From positions 1 through 64,000 of the forward strand of contig NZ_ACZN01000016.1 in NCBI RefSeq assembly GCF_000176135.1: a stretch of 64,000 bases of DNA, given 5' to 3'. The notes beneath the pieces are model-generated. The model was not told where the DNA came from. It saw only the letters and a list, made by a program, of their open reading frames with translations, and did no database searches. This document shows, one piece after another, positions 44,754 to 54,397 of the stretch. Numbering within the stretch: the stretch's first letter is position 1; every line of letters starts with the position of its first letter. The translations under genes and the position numbers were made by a program. This DNA is from Vibrio coralliilyticus ATCC BAA-450 (GTDB taxonomy: Bacteria > Pseudomonadota > Gammaproteobacteria > Enterobacterales > Vibrionaceae).

Positions 44754-46742
44754 ATGCACAATTATTTTTCTCAACTTATTCAATCCGCCAATAACGCGAA
44801 TCACAGATTTGGAGTGGTGCTGAAAGGCAGTGTTGACTGGCAGTCTAATACGTTGTCAGCCCTTAAAGAGTTGTTTTCAAATTCTGCTATTTATCAGCTG
44901 GGTGGGAAAAGTGACGATGATAATGTACATCTGGTTACGTTTAAGCAAGGGCAGAGGTTACTAGGGCAAGAGTGTGGCCTTCTCATTTGCGATTTTTCCG
45001 ATGGATTTGACGCAAATTCCTTTAGTGCCGCATTGGGCTGCGTAACCGGTGGTGGCTTGGTTGTAATAATACCAGTTGATTCCGATTCTCTTTCGTTGTC
45101 AGAACAATGGTTCGATATTGCTTTAGGTTCGCTGATTCAGGTTGAGCAATCTAAGCCTTTGCCTGAATTACCTCAAATGGAGAGTGCCAGCGCTGAACCT
45201 TTAGCACAGCAGAAAGTCGCGGTTGAGAAAATACGAAAAGTCGTTGAAGGGCATCGCAAACGTCCTTTGGTGATGACCGCTGACCGTGGGAGAGGGAAGA
45301 GCAGTGCTCTGGGGATTGCTGCCGCTGAATTGATGGAAGCGCGTAACCTCCACATTGTCGTGACTGCGCCGAGCCTTGCGACAGTGTCTCCTGTGTTCGA
45401 ACATGCTCATCGTCTGCTTCCAGAGGCGGCCGCCAAAAAAGGTTTCATTCAATTGGGTCAATCGACACTGACGTTTATTGCGCCTGATGCACTACTTCGA
45501 ATGCCTCCTGAATGCGATTTGCTATTGGTTGATGAAGCCTCCGCAATTCCAATTCCAATGTTGCAGAAAATGGTCGAGCGCCACCACCGTTGTGTGTTTT
45601 CGACAACGATTCATGGCTATGAGGGGTGCGGACGCGGTTTCACACTCAAGTTTCAGGCTTGGCTCAGACAGCAAAGACCAGGTGCGGTGTTTTATCACTT
45701 GGATCAGCCGATTCGCTGGAATGAGAATGACCCTGTCGAACGTTGGCTGTTTGAGACTTTTTTGCTTAATGCCGAATTGGAGACGCCGCCTCCCACTGTT
45801 TTACCGCCAATTAAATTGGAGCTAATCGACAAGCAACAACTTGTGGTTCAGCCTGATTTACTGCGATCTTGTTTTGCGTTACTGGTAAACGCTCACTATC
45901 AAACATCACCAAATGATTTAATGCTGTTGCTTGAAGATGATGCGATCCAGCTTTATGCGGCATTCTCAGAACAATATTGCCTAGGTTGTATGTTAACGAT
46001 TAAAGAGGGTCAGTTAGAAGAGCCTTTAATTAAATCGATACAACAAGGACAAAGAAGGCCAAGAGGGCATTTGGTACCAGTGATGCTAGCCAATCACCTT
46101 GGTTTAACCCAAGCTGCCAGCCAGGCAAGCCTCAGAGTGATGAGAATTGCTACACACCCTGACTATCAGCAGCAGGGGGTTGGCTCTGCCATGTTAGAAC
46201 AGTTGACGCAACGGTCAGGGAGTCAGTTTATGTCCACCAGCTTTGGAGCGACTAGTGAGTTAATTCGCTTCTGGCGTAAGAATGGTTTTGTTCCTGTTAA
46301 GTTAGGTGTGCAAAGAGATCAAGCGAGTGGCTGCCATTCAGTGGTCATGGTCAAAGGGAATTTCGATTGGATTTCGGTGGCCGAGCAGCATTTTCATCAG
46401 TCTATGCGTTATCTTTTCGGTGATGTATTCGCTGATATTGAAACTGACATTGTACGTAATCTATTGCGTAAGGAAGATGCTTCCGTAGCAGAATGTGAAT
46501 TTGAGAGGCTTGTTAGAAACTATAGTCTGGGCGGGGCAGGGTTCGAAAGTGTGGCTCCGTTTATCGCTAACTGGGTGCTGTCCTCGAACAAAGCAATAAT
46601 AGGTTGCTCATCTCTTGTGATCCGTAAGGTGTTGCAGCAACGCAGTTGGCAAGCGTGTAGTGAAGAATTTGGTTTTACTGGGAAAAAGCAAACCGAGCAG
46701 CAATTGAGAACAGATATACAGGTCTTGTTAGATATCGGATGA
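44754..46742 (+). CDS. tmcA: tRNA(Met) cytidine acetyltransferase
   Basis: A 662-residue enzyme that uses ATP and acetyl-CoA to make N4-acetylcytidine at the wobble base of elongator tRNA(Met), protecting against misreading of AUA. The N-terminal DUF1726 domain, the helicase-like module with P-loop DRGRGKSSALG (near residue 176) and LLLVDEASAIPIP (near 257), the GNAT acetyltransferase (RIATHPDYQQQGVGSAMLEQ near 461) and the tRNA-binding tail are present in order. The ATG at 44754 is chosen because the earlier codons overlap the parB2 terminator. Confidence 0.95.
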   Translation: MHNYFSQLIQSANNANHRFGVVLKGSVDWQSNTLSALKELFSNSAIYQLGGKSDDDNVHLVTFKQGQRLLGQECGLLICDFSDGFDANSFSAALGCVTGGGLVVIIPVDSDSLSLSEQWFDIALGSLIQVEQSKPLPELPQMESASAEPLAQQKVAVEKIRKVVEGHRKRPLVMTADRGRGKSSALGIAAAELMEARNLHIVVTAPSLATVSPVFEHAHRLLPEAAAKKGFIQLGQSTLTFIAPDALLRMPPECDLLLVDEASAIPIPMLQKMVERHHRCVFSTTIHGYEGCGRGFTLKFQAWLRQQRPGAVFYHLDQPIRWNENDPVERWLFETFLLNAELETPPPTVLPPIKLELIDKQQLVVQPDLLRSCFALLVNAHYQTSPNDLMLLLEDDAIQLYAAFSEQYCLGCMLTIKEGQLEEPLIKSIQQGQRRPRGHLVPVMLANHLGLTQAASQASLRVMRIATHPDYQQQGVGSAMLEQLTQRSGSQFMSTSFGATSELIRFWRKNGFVPVKLGVQRDQASGCHSVVMVKGNFDWISVAEQHFHQSMRYLFGDVFADIETDIVRNLLRKEDASVAECEFERLVRNYSLGGAGFESVAPFIANWVLSSNKAIIGCSSLVIRKVLQQRSWQACSEEFGFTGKKQTEQQLRTDIQVLLDIG

Positions 46743-46753
46743 AAACGCCCGAA

Positions 46754-46766
46754 TTTACACTGTAAA
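46754..46766. promoter_or_regulatory. parS2 partition site
   Basis: TTTACACTGTAAA, an exact ParB2 site, lies 12 bases after the tmcA stop. Confidence 0.9.
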
Positions 46767-46805
46767 AGGGACCGATTTCAGGCTTTACCCTACTAGAACA
46801 GCGTA

Positions 46806-46837
46806 TAAAAAAGAGGAGAATATATCTCCTCTTTTAT
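46806..46837. terminator. Bidirectional terminator
   Basis: AAAAAAGAGGAGA and TCTCCTCTTTTA arms around a 4-base loop separate tmcA from the convergent chemoreceptor gene. Confidence 0.9.
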
Positions 46838-46854
46838 TGTTTAAATGTTTCTTC

Positions 46855-49800
46855 TTAGTACGAATAGTTACTCACCTTGAGCACAGTTTGAGCCTCTGTT
46901 CGGCTCGATGATGATGGAGAAATATCTTCAATTTTGAAGCTGGACAGCAGTTGTATAACACTGTTGACTTGTTCTTCCATTGACGTACTGTTTGCGGAAG
47001 CTTCTTCTACCAATGCTGCATTTTGCTGAGTCATATCATCCATGTCTTTAATGGTCTCATTGACCTTAGAAATTCGATTGCTTTGAGTTGAAGAGCCTGC
47101 TGAAATCTCAGCAATCATAGACGTTACTTTTTCTACCGAGGAAACGAGATCTTTGAGTGTCGAACCAGATTCATTAACCAGCTCCGTACCTTCTTCCACT
47201 TTGGATACGCTATCTCGAATCAATTCCTTGATCTCTTTGGCTGCTTGAGCTGAGCGTTGAGCTAGATTGCGTACTTCTCCTGCGACGACGGCAAACCCTC
47301 GTCCTTGTTCACCAGCCCGTGCTGCCTCTACGGCAGCGTTCAGTGCCAATAAGTTAGTTTGGAAGGCGATTTCATCAATGACACCGATAATGTCTGAAAT
47401 CCGCTTACTGGAACTATTGATTTCTGCCATGCTTACTACCGCTCGCTCAACAACTTCTCCACCACGTTGTGCTTTGACTTGAGCATCTCGCGCTAAGTCA
47501 GTTGCCAAACTGGCGTTGTCGGCATTTTGTTTTACCGACTCAGTCATATCAGACATCGACGCAGAGGTCCGTTCTAATGACGCGGCTTGGTCTTCGGTTC
47601 GGTGGCTCAAGTTAACAACACCGCTTGATAGTTCGCTCACTGAGTTGTTGACGATACCGGCTGATTGGCTAATGTTTTTAATCAGTTCTAGCAAGTTTTC
47701 AATACTGGTATTCACGGCTTCCTTCAATACAGCAAAATCACCTTGGTAATTACCTTTCACTGTGCTCGTTAGGTCGCCATCTGCTAAGCGAGCGAGAACT
47801 TCTTTGCATTCATTCGTTGGTTCAACCATGGCATCCAATGTTTGGTTCATTCCTTCAACAATTTGCTTGAAGTCACCTTGATGGCGTGAGGTGTCTGCCC
47901 GGTTATCTAGCTTTCCTTCAACCGCCGCAATCGCTAATGCGTTGGCGTCATCGATAAGCTGTTTAATGGCGGCAATACATGTATTGAGGTTGTTTTTGAG
48001 TAGGTTAAAGTCACCATTGTAGTGTTCTTCAATAGGTGAGGGTACTTGACCTTTCGCTATTTGATCGACGCAATTTGCTGCCACCGTGAGCGGTGTGACA
48101 ACCGCGTCTAGCGTGCTGTTGACCCCTTTGATGATGGTTCTGAAATCACCTTGATGCTGAGTTTCATCGGCTCTTGCTGATAGCTGACCTGCGATTGCTG
48201 CATCTGCTAGGTTGTTGGCATCTTTGACCAGAAGGTTGATAGCTGAAATACAGGTGTTTAAGTTATCTTTCAGTTTGTTGAAGTCGCCGCGGTACTCATC
48301 GGTGATTGTATCGGGGATCTGGCCTAGGGATATTTTCGCCACGCAATCTGCAGCGATAGCTAATGGTCCGACGATGGCGTCGAGAAGCTCGTTAATACCA
48401 TCGCCAAGATCGTGCATAAAGCCACTCAGGCGGGTGGTATCTAAACGAGTGCTGAGTTGGCCTGATGCAGCTGCACGTATGACATTCTCAACTTGCAGCT
48501 CTGCATCACGTTGCTCCGTTAAATCATCCCACTCAATGACGGTTCCTAGGCGAATTCCATTTTCGCCCATTACCGGATTCGCAATGACTTTGTAGATTCG
48601 CTTGTCGATGTTGATCTCTACAGCCACAGTTTTATCTATTGATTGAAGAATGCGTTGGTATTCAGTTGTGTGACTGAATAGACCAATGTTTCTACCTAGT
48701 AACCTTTCAGGGTCAAAACCTTTAATGGCATTGCTGAAACTTGATACATTTCGAGCAAATTCTTGATGCATCGCGTGATTCAGGTAAATGAGATCGTTGT
48801 TGTTATCCGCTACCATCACACTTGCGGATACTTGATCAAGGGCCTGACGAATACGGCTATTTTCTTCTGCTTGTACTCGCTCCTGTTCCATTCTCTTTTC
48901 AAGGTCACGTTGCGCTTGGAGAAGATTTTCCTGCATGGTTGAGAGGGCTTTGAGCAGCATACCTGATTCATCATTCGAGCTGGCATTAATTTGATTGTTC
49001 AGTTTCCCTGAAGCGATAGAGTTGGCTATTTGTACAGCAGCTGTAATCGGTACGGTAATACCTTTTTGCACTACATAAACGACAAGTGCTGTCAGTAACA
49101 GTGCAGCTACCATTAAAATGATATCTCTTGTGAGTTCGGAACTCGCTTTATCCGCATAAGCTTGTGTTAGGGTGATGAGATCATTTGCCAGTTTATCTTC
49201 TACTTGCTTGAGCAGATTGATTTTTGCTGTTTGCGCTTTGAACCACTCTGCCGGGTCAACACCAAAGCCCCCAATCATAGCGTATTCAATAGCTATCTCA
49301 CGAAAAGAGGCCGTTTCTTCCATGATCGGTCCAGTCATGGTTCCGCGGTATATTTCTAGTTGTGAGGGCGCTGCGAGGGTTTTGAATACACTAGTATAAT
49401 TGGTCTGAGCGGATACAAGATTTTGGAAGCGTTCATACTGACGCCCTTGGAACTCATCATTAGCAAATACCCCCATTAACAATGCACGTTCAATACCTGC
49501 TCGTTCTTTACTTTGCAAAAAGTTTGCATAAGCTGCGGCCATAGAGCTGAGCTCTCCACTTGAACTGGCTTTAGAAAGATGAACAATGTCACCCAAGAAC
49601 TGGGCATTCATGTCTGTATAGAATCCAATTGCCTGGCTTTTAGGTATCTCAAGGGCGTCTATCTCTGTCCGCTTCGAATCCAATTCATTCAGTACAGAGA
49701 GGGAATGATCCAACTGCTTCTCAAAGGCTGAGCCATAGATAGAAGGATCAAAACTTTGCATGAACAACCTGAGCTGATCTCTCTTTGCATCTACGGTTCT

Positions 49801-50064
49801 GCGTTGATCTTGAACTTCATTTGAGAAGCGTAAGCCGCGGCTGTCCATAAAGCCGGCGGTAATGCCTCGCTCTTTTTGTAACTCATGCACGAGAGCACTA
49901 GCTTTAACTGAAAACTCTGACAGCATCAGTATGTTGTTATCTTCTTCAACGAGAGCAACGTTTCTCATCACCTGTGTTTGGGCAAAATAGACTAAACACA
50001 CAACCGGAATGACGATAATTGCCATTAACTTCCAACGTAGTTTGAGATCAGCAAAAAGGTTCAT
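46855..50064 (-). CDS. Methyl-accepting chemotaxis protein with NIT, PAS and poly-HAMP regions
   Basis: A 1069-residue receptor, about twice the usual length. Membrane helices lie at about 12-30 and 312-335. Between them is a NIT-type all-helical sensor domain ([15 protein letters not shown] near residue 59), a family tied to nitrate/nitrite sensing. A HAMP domain follows, then one PAS domain (about 400-540), then at least three tandem HAMP-like units recognisable by repeated GDF(K/R/N)xxxxGxNxTLDA patterns (about 545-800), and the conserved MCP hairpin ([20 protein letters not shown]). The tail has no CheR-tether pentapeptide. It is divergent from the chemotaxis operon and probably signals to it. 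The ligand is inferred from the NIT fold only. Confidence 0.9.
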   Translation of the reverse strand: MNLFADLKLRWKLMAIIVIPVVCLVYFAQTQVMRNVALVEEDNNILMLSEFSVKASALVHELQKERGITAGFMDSRGLRFSNEVQDQRRTVDAKRDQLRLFMQSFDPSIYGSAFEKQLDHSLSVLNELDSKRTEIDALEIPKSQAIGFYTDMNAQFLGDIVHLSKASSSGELSSMAAAYANFLQSKERAGIERALLMGVFANDEFQGRQYERFQNLVSAQTNYTSVFKTLAAPSQLEIYRGTMTGPIMEETASFREIAIEYAMIGGFGVDPAEWFKAQTAKINLLKQVEDKLANDLITLTQAYADKASSELTRDIILMVAALLLTALVVYVVQKGITVPITAAVQIANSIASGKLNNQINASSNDESGMLLKALSTMQENLLQAQRDLEKRMEQERVQAEENSRIRQALDQVSASVMVADNNNDLIYLNHAMHQEFARNVSSFSNAIKGFDPERLLGRNIGLFSHTTEYQRILQSIDKTVAVEINIDKRIYKVIANPVMGENGIRLGTVIEWDDLTEQRDAELQVENVIRAAASGQLSTRLDTTRLSGFMHDLGDGINELLDAIVGPLAIAADCVAKISLGQIPDTITDEYRGDFNKLKDNLNTCISAINLLVKDANNLADAAIAGQLSARADETQHQGDFRTIIKGVNSTLDAVVTPLTVAANCVDQIAKGQVPSPIEEHYNGDFNLLKNNLNTCIAAIKQLIDDANALAIAAVEGKLDNRADTSRHQGDFKQIVEGMNQTLDAMVEPTNECKEVLARLADGDLTSTVKGNYQGDFAVLKEAVNTSIENLLELIKNISQSAGIVNNSVSELSSGVVNLSHRTEDQAASLERTSASMSDMTESVKQNADNASLATDLARDAQVKAQRGGEVVERAVVSMAEINSSSKRISDIIGVIDEIAFQTNLLALNAAVEAARAGEQGRGFAVVAGEVRNLAQRSAQAAKEIKELIRDSVSKVEEGTELVNESGSTLKDLVSSVEKVTSMIAEISAGSSTQSNRISKVNETIKDMDDMTQQNAALVEEASANSTSMEEQVNSVIQLLSSFKIEDISPSSSSRTEAQTVLKVSNYSY

Positions 50065-50548
50065 AGACTCTTTCCTATCATCCGTCCACTTAAGCGCTGA
50101 TAAGCGGTATTGAGTTAATTAAACTTAATAATGAAATATGAGCGTAGTTTAATATTGATGTTATTGCGTAGCGATGGTGGGGAATACTCTGATGTGGCTC
50201 AATAATTGTGATATTCGATAGGGCAAGCAATAGGTTTACAATTTACATTGTAAACTCTGAAGTGCTAGATTTCTTGGTTGATAGATTTAACAAAAGGTAG
50301 ATGTTTTTGATTTGTTTGCAAATATTCCTTTATCTATAAAAAATATATGGAAATTATTTTGTCCGTCATTAATGAACTAACCCTTTAAAAAACAAGGTAA
50401 TTAACCTTGCTTTGAACGTAAATATATGACTTTTAGTTCATAATTTGATTTTGTTAATTTGCTAAATATCTATTCCTTCCTACACTCAAAATTAAGCGAA
50501 AAGCTTCCATAACGGCTAGGAAATTATAAGAAAAGTGTAGGTAGAAAC
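50065..50548. other. Divergent intergenic region with parS2 site
   Basis: The 484-base AT-rich gap between the NIT receptor and the chemotaxis operon must hold both promoters. It contains an exact parS2 site, TTTACATTGTAAA, at 50242-50254. I see no convincing sigma-54 or flagellar promoter, and no gene. Confidence 0.75.
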
Positions 50549-50842
50549 ATGGAATGTTTACTTCCTGAGTCTCTAGACATTTCTACAGTGCTAGACACAA
50601 CGACTCATTATCAAGAATGGTTTGCCAATCACGACTCTATTCAGTTAAACGCTAGTTCAGTGGCGAGAGTGGATGCGGCTGGCGTACAACTACTCTCTTC
50701 TCTTTTTATTTCCGCAAAGAAGAATCAACGAGAAATTCAGTTGCTTAAACCTAGTGATGTTCTACTTGAAGGCATCGATACGCTAGGTTTGCAAGACGTG
50801 TTTGAGCTAAAACTAAAGTCGGAGAGTAATCAAAATGACTAA
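50549..50842 (+). CDS. STAS domain protein, lacking the usual phospho-serine
   Basis: A 97-residue STAS (anti-sigma antagonist-like) protein, first gene of the chemotaxis operon. The canonical DSSGL/DSAGL motif reads VDAAGVQLL here (residues 41-49), with alanine where the phosphorylated serine normally is. It may therefore be a constitutively active partner or a structural adaptor. It overlaps cheY by 8 bases. Similar STAS genes head V. cholerae-type system III operons. Confidence 0.82.
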   Translation: MECLLPESLDISTVLDTTTHYQEWFANHDSIQLNASSVARVDAAGVQLLSSLFISAKKNQREIQLLKPSDVLLEGIDTLGLQDVFELKLKSESNQND

Positions 50843-51194
50843 GATTCTTGCAGTAGACGATTCTGTATCCATTCGCCAGATGGTGAGCCACACGTTACGT
50901 GATGCTGGCTATGAAGTCGAAACCGCAAATGATGGTCGAGATGCACTCAACAAAGTCGCGAGTAGCAAATTTGATGTGGTCATTTCGGATGTCAATATGC
51001 CCAATATGGGAGGGTTCGAGCTTGTTAAGGCGCTGAGAGATAAGCCTCAGTACAAGTTCGTTCCTATTCTAATGCTGACGACTGAAACCAGTACCGAAAA
51101 AAAACAACAAGGTAAATCAGCCGGAGCAACGGGATGGCTAGTTAAGCCATTTAACCCAGAAACGCTTCTAAAAACTCTAAAACGCGTTATCTAA
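50835..51194 (+). CDS. cheY: CheY-type response regulator
   Basis: A 119-residue single receiver domain. Acidic residues Asp8 and Asp9, phosphoacceptor Asp52 (VVISDVNMPNMGG), the conserved Thr in MLTTE and Lys in WLVKPF are all present. It is the presumed output of the CheA in this operon. It has no effector domain, and no CheZ gene is nearby. In V. cholerae the corresponding CheY does not control the flagellar switch in normal swimming, so its target here is open. Confidence 0.92.
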   Translation: MTKILAVDDSVSIRQMVSHTLRDAGYEVETANDGRDALNKVASSKFDVVISDVNMPNMGGFELVKALRDKPQYKFVPILMLTTETSTEKKQQGKSAGATGWLVKPFNPETLLKTLKRVI

Positions 51195-51239
51195 ATCAAA
51201 TAATTCATTAACAACGTCATCTGGCAGGGAAAAAAGCTT

Positions 51240-53345
51240 ATGGCTTTAGATATGGAACAATTGCGCAAGATGTTTTACGAAGAGTGTCGTGAAAATCTTG
51301 AGGTGTTGGAAGATGTGTTACTTAATCTGGATGTGACTTCTCTCGATGAAGAATCCATTAATACCATCTTTCGTGCTGCTCACTCGATTAAGGGAGGAGC
51401 AGCAACATTTAACTTGTTTGATATCAGTGAATTTACCCACTCTGTAGAAGCCTACCTAGATCTGGTCCGTAATAATGAAAAAGAGCTCACTGCAGAGACT
51501 GTCGATCTGCTACTTAAAAGTGGTGATTGTATCCAGAGCATGCTGGAAGGGCATGAACAAGGCAGTGAAGTAGACACAGCACTGCAAAAAGAGGTCAGTG
51601 CGCAGCTTCATGAGTTACTCGGTGAAGCGTCTGTGGATTCCGAGCCTCATAACGAAGAACTCTCTGAACAAACAACGAATAGTGATGATTCACAACCAGA
51701 CACTTCTGGCGGTGAAGGTCACTGGCTGGTGACTTTTGAACCCCACCCTGAAATGTTTTTTAGTGGCAATGACCCGCTAAGAATACTCCGCGAGTTAAAA
51801 GAGCTTCATGCTTCCTGTCAGATTACGGTGAATACAGAGTCTTTGCCTGAAATTGAAGCGATCGAAGCTGAACTTTGCTACCTCAAATGGCAAGCAAGTC
51901 TTGATGTTGAAGTAAAAGAAGAGGAAATCCGAGAGATTTTCGAATGGGTCGAAGATGAATGTGAGCTAACGGTCGAGTTTATCTCCGCTATCCCTGCCAC
52001 AAATACAGCAGCTCCTGAGGAAGTTGAGGAGCCTCAAACTTCCGCTACAAAAGACCCCTCTGCAACCAAAGAAGTGGCGGCACAAGATTCAATTAAAACC
52101 GAGCAGAAACCAACAAAAGTTGCGAAAACAGAGTCAAGTGTCAGCTCCATTAGAGTGGATATAGACAAAGTTGATAGCCTGATCAACTTGGTCGGGGAAC
52201 TTGTTATTACTCAATCGATGCTTACTGAGATCGGCAATGATTTCACGATTGATAAGCTAGAGAAGCTCAAGGTTGGATTAGCGCAACTGTTGCAAAACAG
52301 TAAGGACCTGCAGGAAAACGTACTGAACATTCGCATGTTACCGATGAGCTTTGCTTTCAGCCGCTTCCCACGTCTGGTCCGTGATCTATCGACTCGTTTA
52401 GAGAAACAGGTTGACTTGCAAATTCAGGGCGAGCAGACAGAGCTTGATAAGACGGTACTAGAGCGCATTGTGGATCCTTTGGTTCACTTAGTCAGAAACG
52501 GTATCGACCACGGCATAGAGTTGCCTCAAACACGATTGGAAAGGGGTAAGAAAGAGCAAGGCGTGATCAAGCTGAACGCCTATCACCAAGGTGGTTCTAT
52601 TGTCATTGAAATTAAAGATGATGGTGCTGGCTTAGATTGCGACAAGCTTTGGAATAAAGCCACTGAAAAAGGTGTTCTCGCGCCAGATGCGCGTCGCGAA
52701 GACATGAGCGAAAAGCAGATTATGAATTTGATTTTTGCACCAGGTTTCTCTACTGCAGAAGAAGTTTCTGATATTTCGGGCCGAGGTGTCGGCATGGATG
52801 TGGTGAGAAGAAACATCGAAGAGTTGGGTGGTCACATTGAAGTGGAATCGGAGTTGGGAGTCGGAAGCTGTTTTACGATCAGCTTGCCACTGACGCTCGC
52901 TATTCTTGATGGCCAGCTGGTAAAAGTCGCCGGCGAGGTGTACGTAATCCCACTGTTGACGATAGTAGAATCGATTCAGATTGACCCCGAATGTATCAAG
53001 CTTGCCTCTGGGGGAATTGAATTGTATCGCCTGCGTGAAGAGAACATTCCGATCCTTCGTCTGCAAGAAGAACTGGAGATGGGACAGAGTGGTTCTCTGG
53101 ATGCTCGTATTCTCTGCTTCGTTGAAGCAGCTGGTAACCGTGTAGGCCTTCTATTAGATGAATTGCTCGATCAGCAACAGGTCGTGATTAAGAGCCTAGA
53201 ATCTAACTACAGCAAAGTTGCTGGCATTTCAGGGGCCACTATTCTCGGAGATGGCTCTGTATCGTTAATTCTCGACATACAGGGCTTGATCACCAACTTC
53301 CTCAAACGAGCATCTGACTCAACGCACAACGGCTTAGCAGCATAA
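51240..53345 (+). CDS. cheA: Chemotaxis histidine kinase CheA
   Basis: A 701-residue CheA. The P1 domain has phosphorylated His48 in FRAAHSIKGG. A second globular region (about 155-250, LVTFEPHPEMFFSGND start) and a Thr/Glu-rich linker follow. P3 starts near 305 (IRVDIDKVDSLINLVGELVI), the ATP domain near 370-550 has HLVRNGIDHG (N box), DDGAGLD and GRGVGMDVVR, and the CheW-like P5 fills the rest. All catalytic motifs are intact. It phosphorylates CheY and CheB of this operon. Confidence 0.95.
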   Translation: MALDMEQLRKMFYEECRENLEVLEDVLLNLDVTSLDEESINTIFRAAHSIKGGAATFNLFDISEFTHSVEAYLDLVRNNEKELTAETVDLLLKSGDCIQSMLEGHEQGSEVDTALQKEVSAQLHELLGEASVDSEPHNEELSEQTTNSDDSQPDTSGGEGHWLVTFEPHPEMFFSGNDPLRILRELKELHASCQITVNTESLPEIEAIEAELCYLKWQASLDVEVKEEEIREIFEWVEDECELTVEFISAIPATNTAAPEEVEEPQTSATKDPSATKEVAAQDSIKTEQKPTKVAKTESSVSSIRVDIDKVDSLINLVGELVITQSMLTEIGNDFTIDKLEKLKVGLAQLLQNSKDLQENVLNIRMLPMSFAFSRFPRLVRDLSTRLEKQVDLQIQGEQTELDKTVLERIVDPLVHLVRNGIDHGIELPQTRLERGKKEQGVIKLNAYHQGGSIVIEIKDDGAGLDCDKLWNKATEKGVLAPDARREDMSEKQIMNLIFAPGFSTAEEVSDISGRGVGMDVVRRNIEELGGHIEVESELGVGSCFTISLPLTLAILDGQLVKVAGEVYVIPLLTIVESIQIDPECIKLASGGIELYRLREENIPILRLQEELEMGQSGSLDARILCFVEAAGNRVGLLLDELLDQQQVVIKSLESNYSKVAGISGATILGDGSVSLILDIQGLITNFLKRASDSTHNGLAA

Positions 53346-53354
53346 GGGGGCGTG

Positions 53355-53894
53355 ATGGAAACAGCAACAGAGGTTAACTCTCGTCAGGCGATTGAAGCTC
53401 AGGCGCAAGCCGTTCTAGAACAAGTGAGCGAAGAAGGGGTTTCTGAAAGTGCAGACTTCTTAAGCTTTAAGTTGGCGAGCGAATTGTATGGCGTAGAGAT
53501 AAAAGATGTTGAAGAAATTCGTGTCTGGGAGCGCCCAACACCAATACCGCGAGCACCACGATATGTGAAAGGGGTTATCAATCTGCGAGGAATGATTGTG
53601 CCTGTGGTGGATTTACGTAGCCGGTTTGAAATCGGTGAATGCGAATACCTGCCAAGCACAGTTGTGATTGTCTTGCGCTTTCAGGCAGAAGAAAGTGAAC
53701 GCCTAATGGGCTTGGTGGTTGATGCTGTGAGCGATGTCGTTAGCCAAGGGCAAAATGAGCTTTATCCAGGAGTGGGCGAGTCTGCTGTTTCTCCTTATCT
53801 TCAAGGGCTGATAAATGTAGGCGAGCAAGTCATGTCATTGCTCGATACTGAAGAGCTTCTCAACATAGAGCGAATTTTGAGGAAAGAGCCATGA
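53355..53894 (+). CDS. cheW: CheW coupling protein 1
   Basis: A 179-residue CheW with an N-terminal extension of about 35 residues. The SH3-like core includes FLSFKLASELYGVEIKDVEE, RAPRYVKGVINLRGMIVPVV and the second half to residue 170. It couples receptors to CheA. The ATG at 53355 has AGGGGG upstream. It overlaps the second cheW by 4 bases; paired CheW genes are usual in this system. Confidence 0.93.
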   Translation: METATEVNSRQAIEAQAQAVLEQVSEEGVSESADFLSFKLASELYGVEIKDVEEIRVWERPTPIPRAPRYVKGVINLRGMIVPVVDLRSRFEIGECEYLPSTVVIVLRFQAEESERLMGLVVDAVSDVVSQGQNELYPGVGESAVSPYLQGLINVGEQVMSLLDTEELLNIERILRKEP

Positions 53895-54361
53895 TCATAC
53901 CGCAAGAGTTTTTGAGCTTTGTGTTAGGGGATGACGAGTATGGCGTGCCCATTCTTGATGTCCGTGAAGTTCGTGGCTGGAGCTCGGTACGTGAAGTGCC
54001 CAACTCTCCAGATTATATGCTGGGTGTACTAGAGATTCGTGGAGAGTATGTCCCGATAGTTGACCTACGTTCTCGATTCGGATTACCCCCAGCGCAGATC
54101 AGTGCAACCACGGTGGTGATTGTTCTCAATGATGCAGAGATGCATCCGTTAGGTATCATCGTTGACGGTGTCTCCGAGGTCTATCCGCTAACAGATGAAC
54201 AAATAAAACCTGCACCGCACGTATCCCACTCAGTTGACCACAGCTATATAAGAGGTATTGCGTCAGTCGAAAATGGTCATCTGATATTAATAAAACTTGA
54301 GGCTCTGTTTGATGTATCAGAGCTTGTTGTACCTGACCAGAACGAAGAGAGTTGGGCTTAA
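53891..54361 (+). CDS. cheW: CheW coupling protein 2
   Basis: A 156-residue CheW paralogue (FLSFVLGDDEYGVPILDVRE at the start, PDYMLGVLEIRGEYVPIVDL near residue 41). It lacks the N-terminal extension of the first CheW. ATGA overlap with the previous gene indicates coupled translation. Two CheW types could link different receptors to one kinase. Confidence 0.93.
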   Translation: MIIPQEFLSFVLGDDEYGVPILDVREVRGWSSVREVPNSPDYMLGVLEIRGEYVPIVDLRSRFGLPPAQISATTVVIVLNDAEMHPLGIIVDGVSEVYPLTDEQIKPAPHVSHSVDHSYIRGIASVENGHLILIKLEALFDVSELVVPDQNEESWA

Positions 54362-54397
54362 AACACGTCAAACGAAGCAACCAGTGAGAGGTGACTC

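Noticed and set aside
53892..53900. ATGATCA at the start of the second cheW and similar single hits in gcl and cheD
   Set aside because: Seven-base matches of this kind are expected by chance in 64 kb; no array or extension is present.
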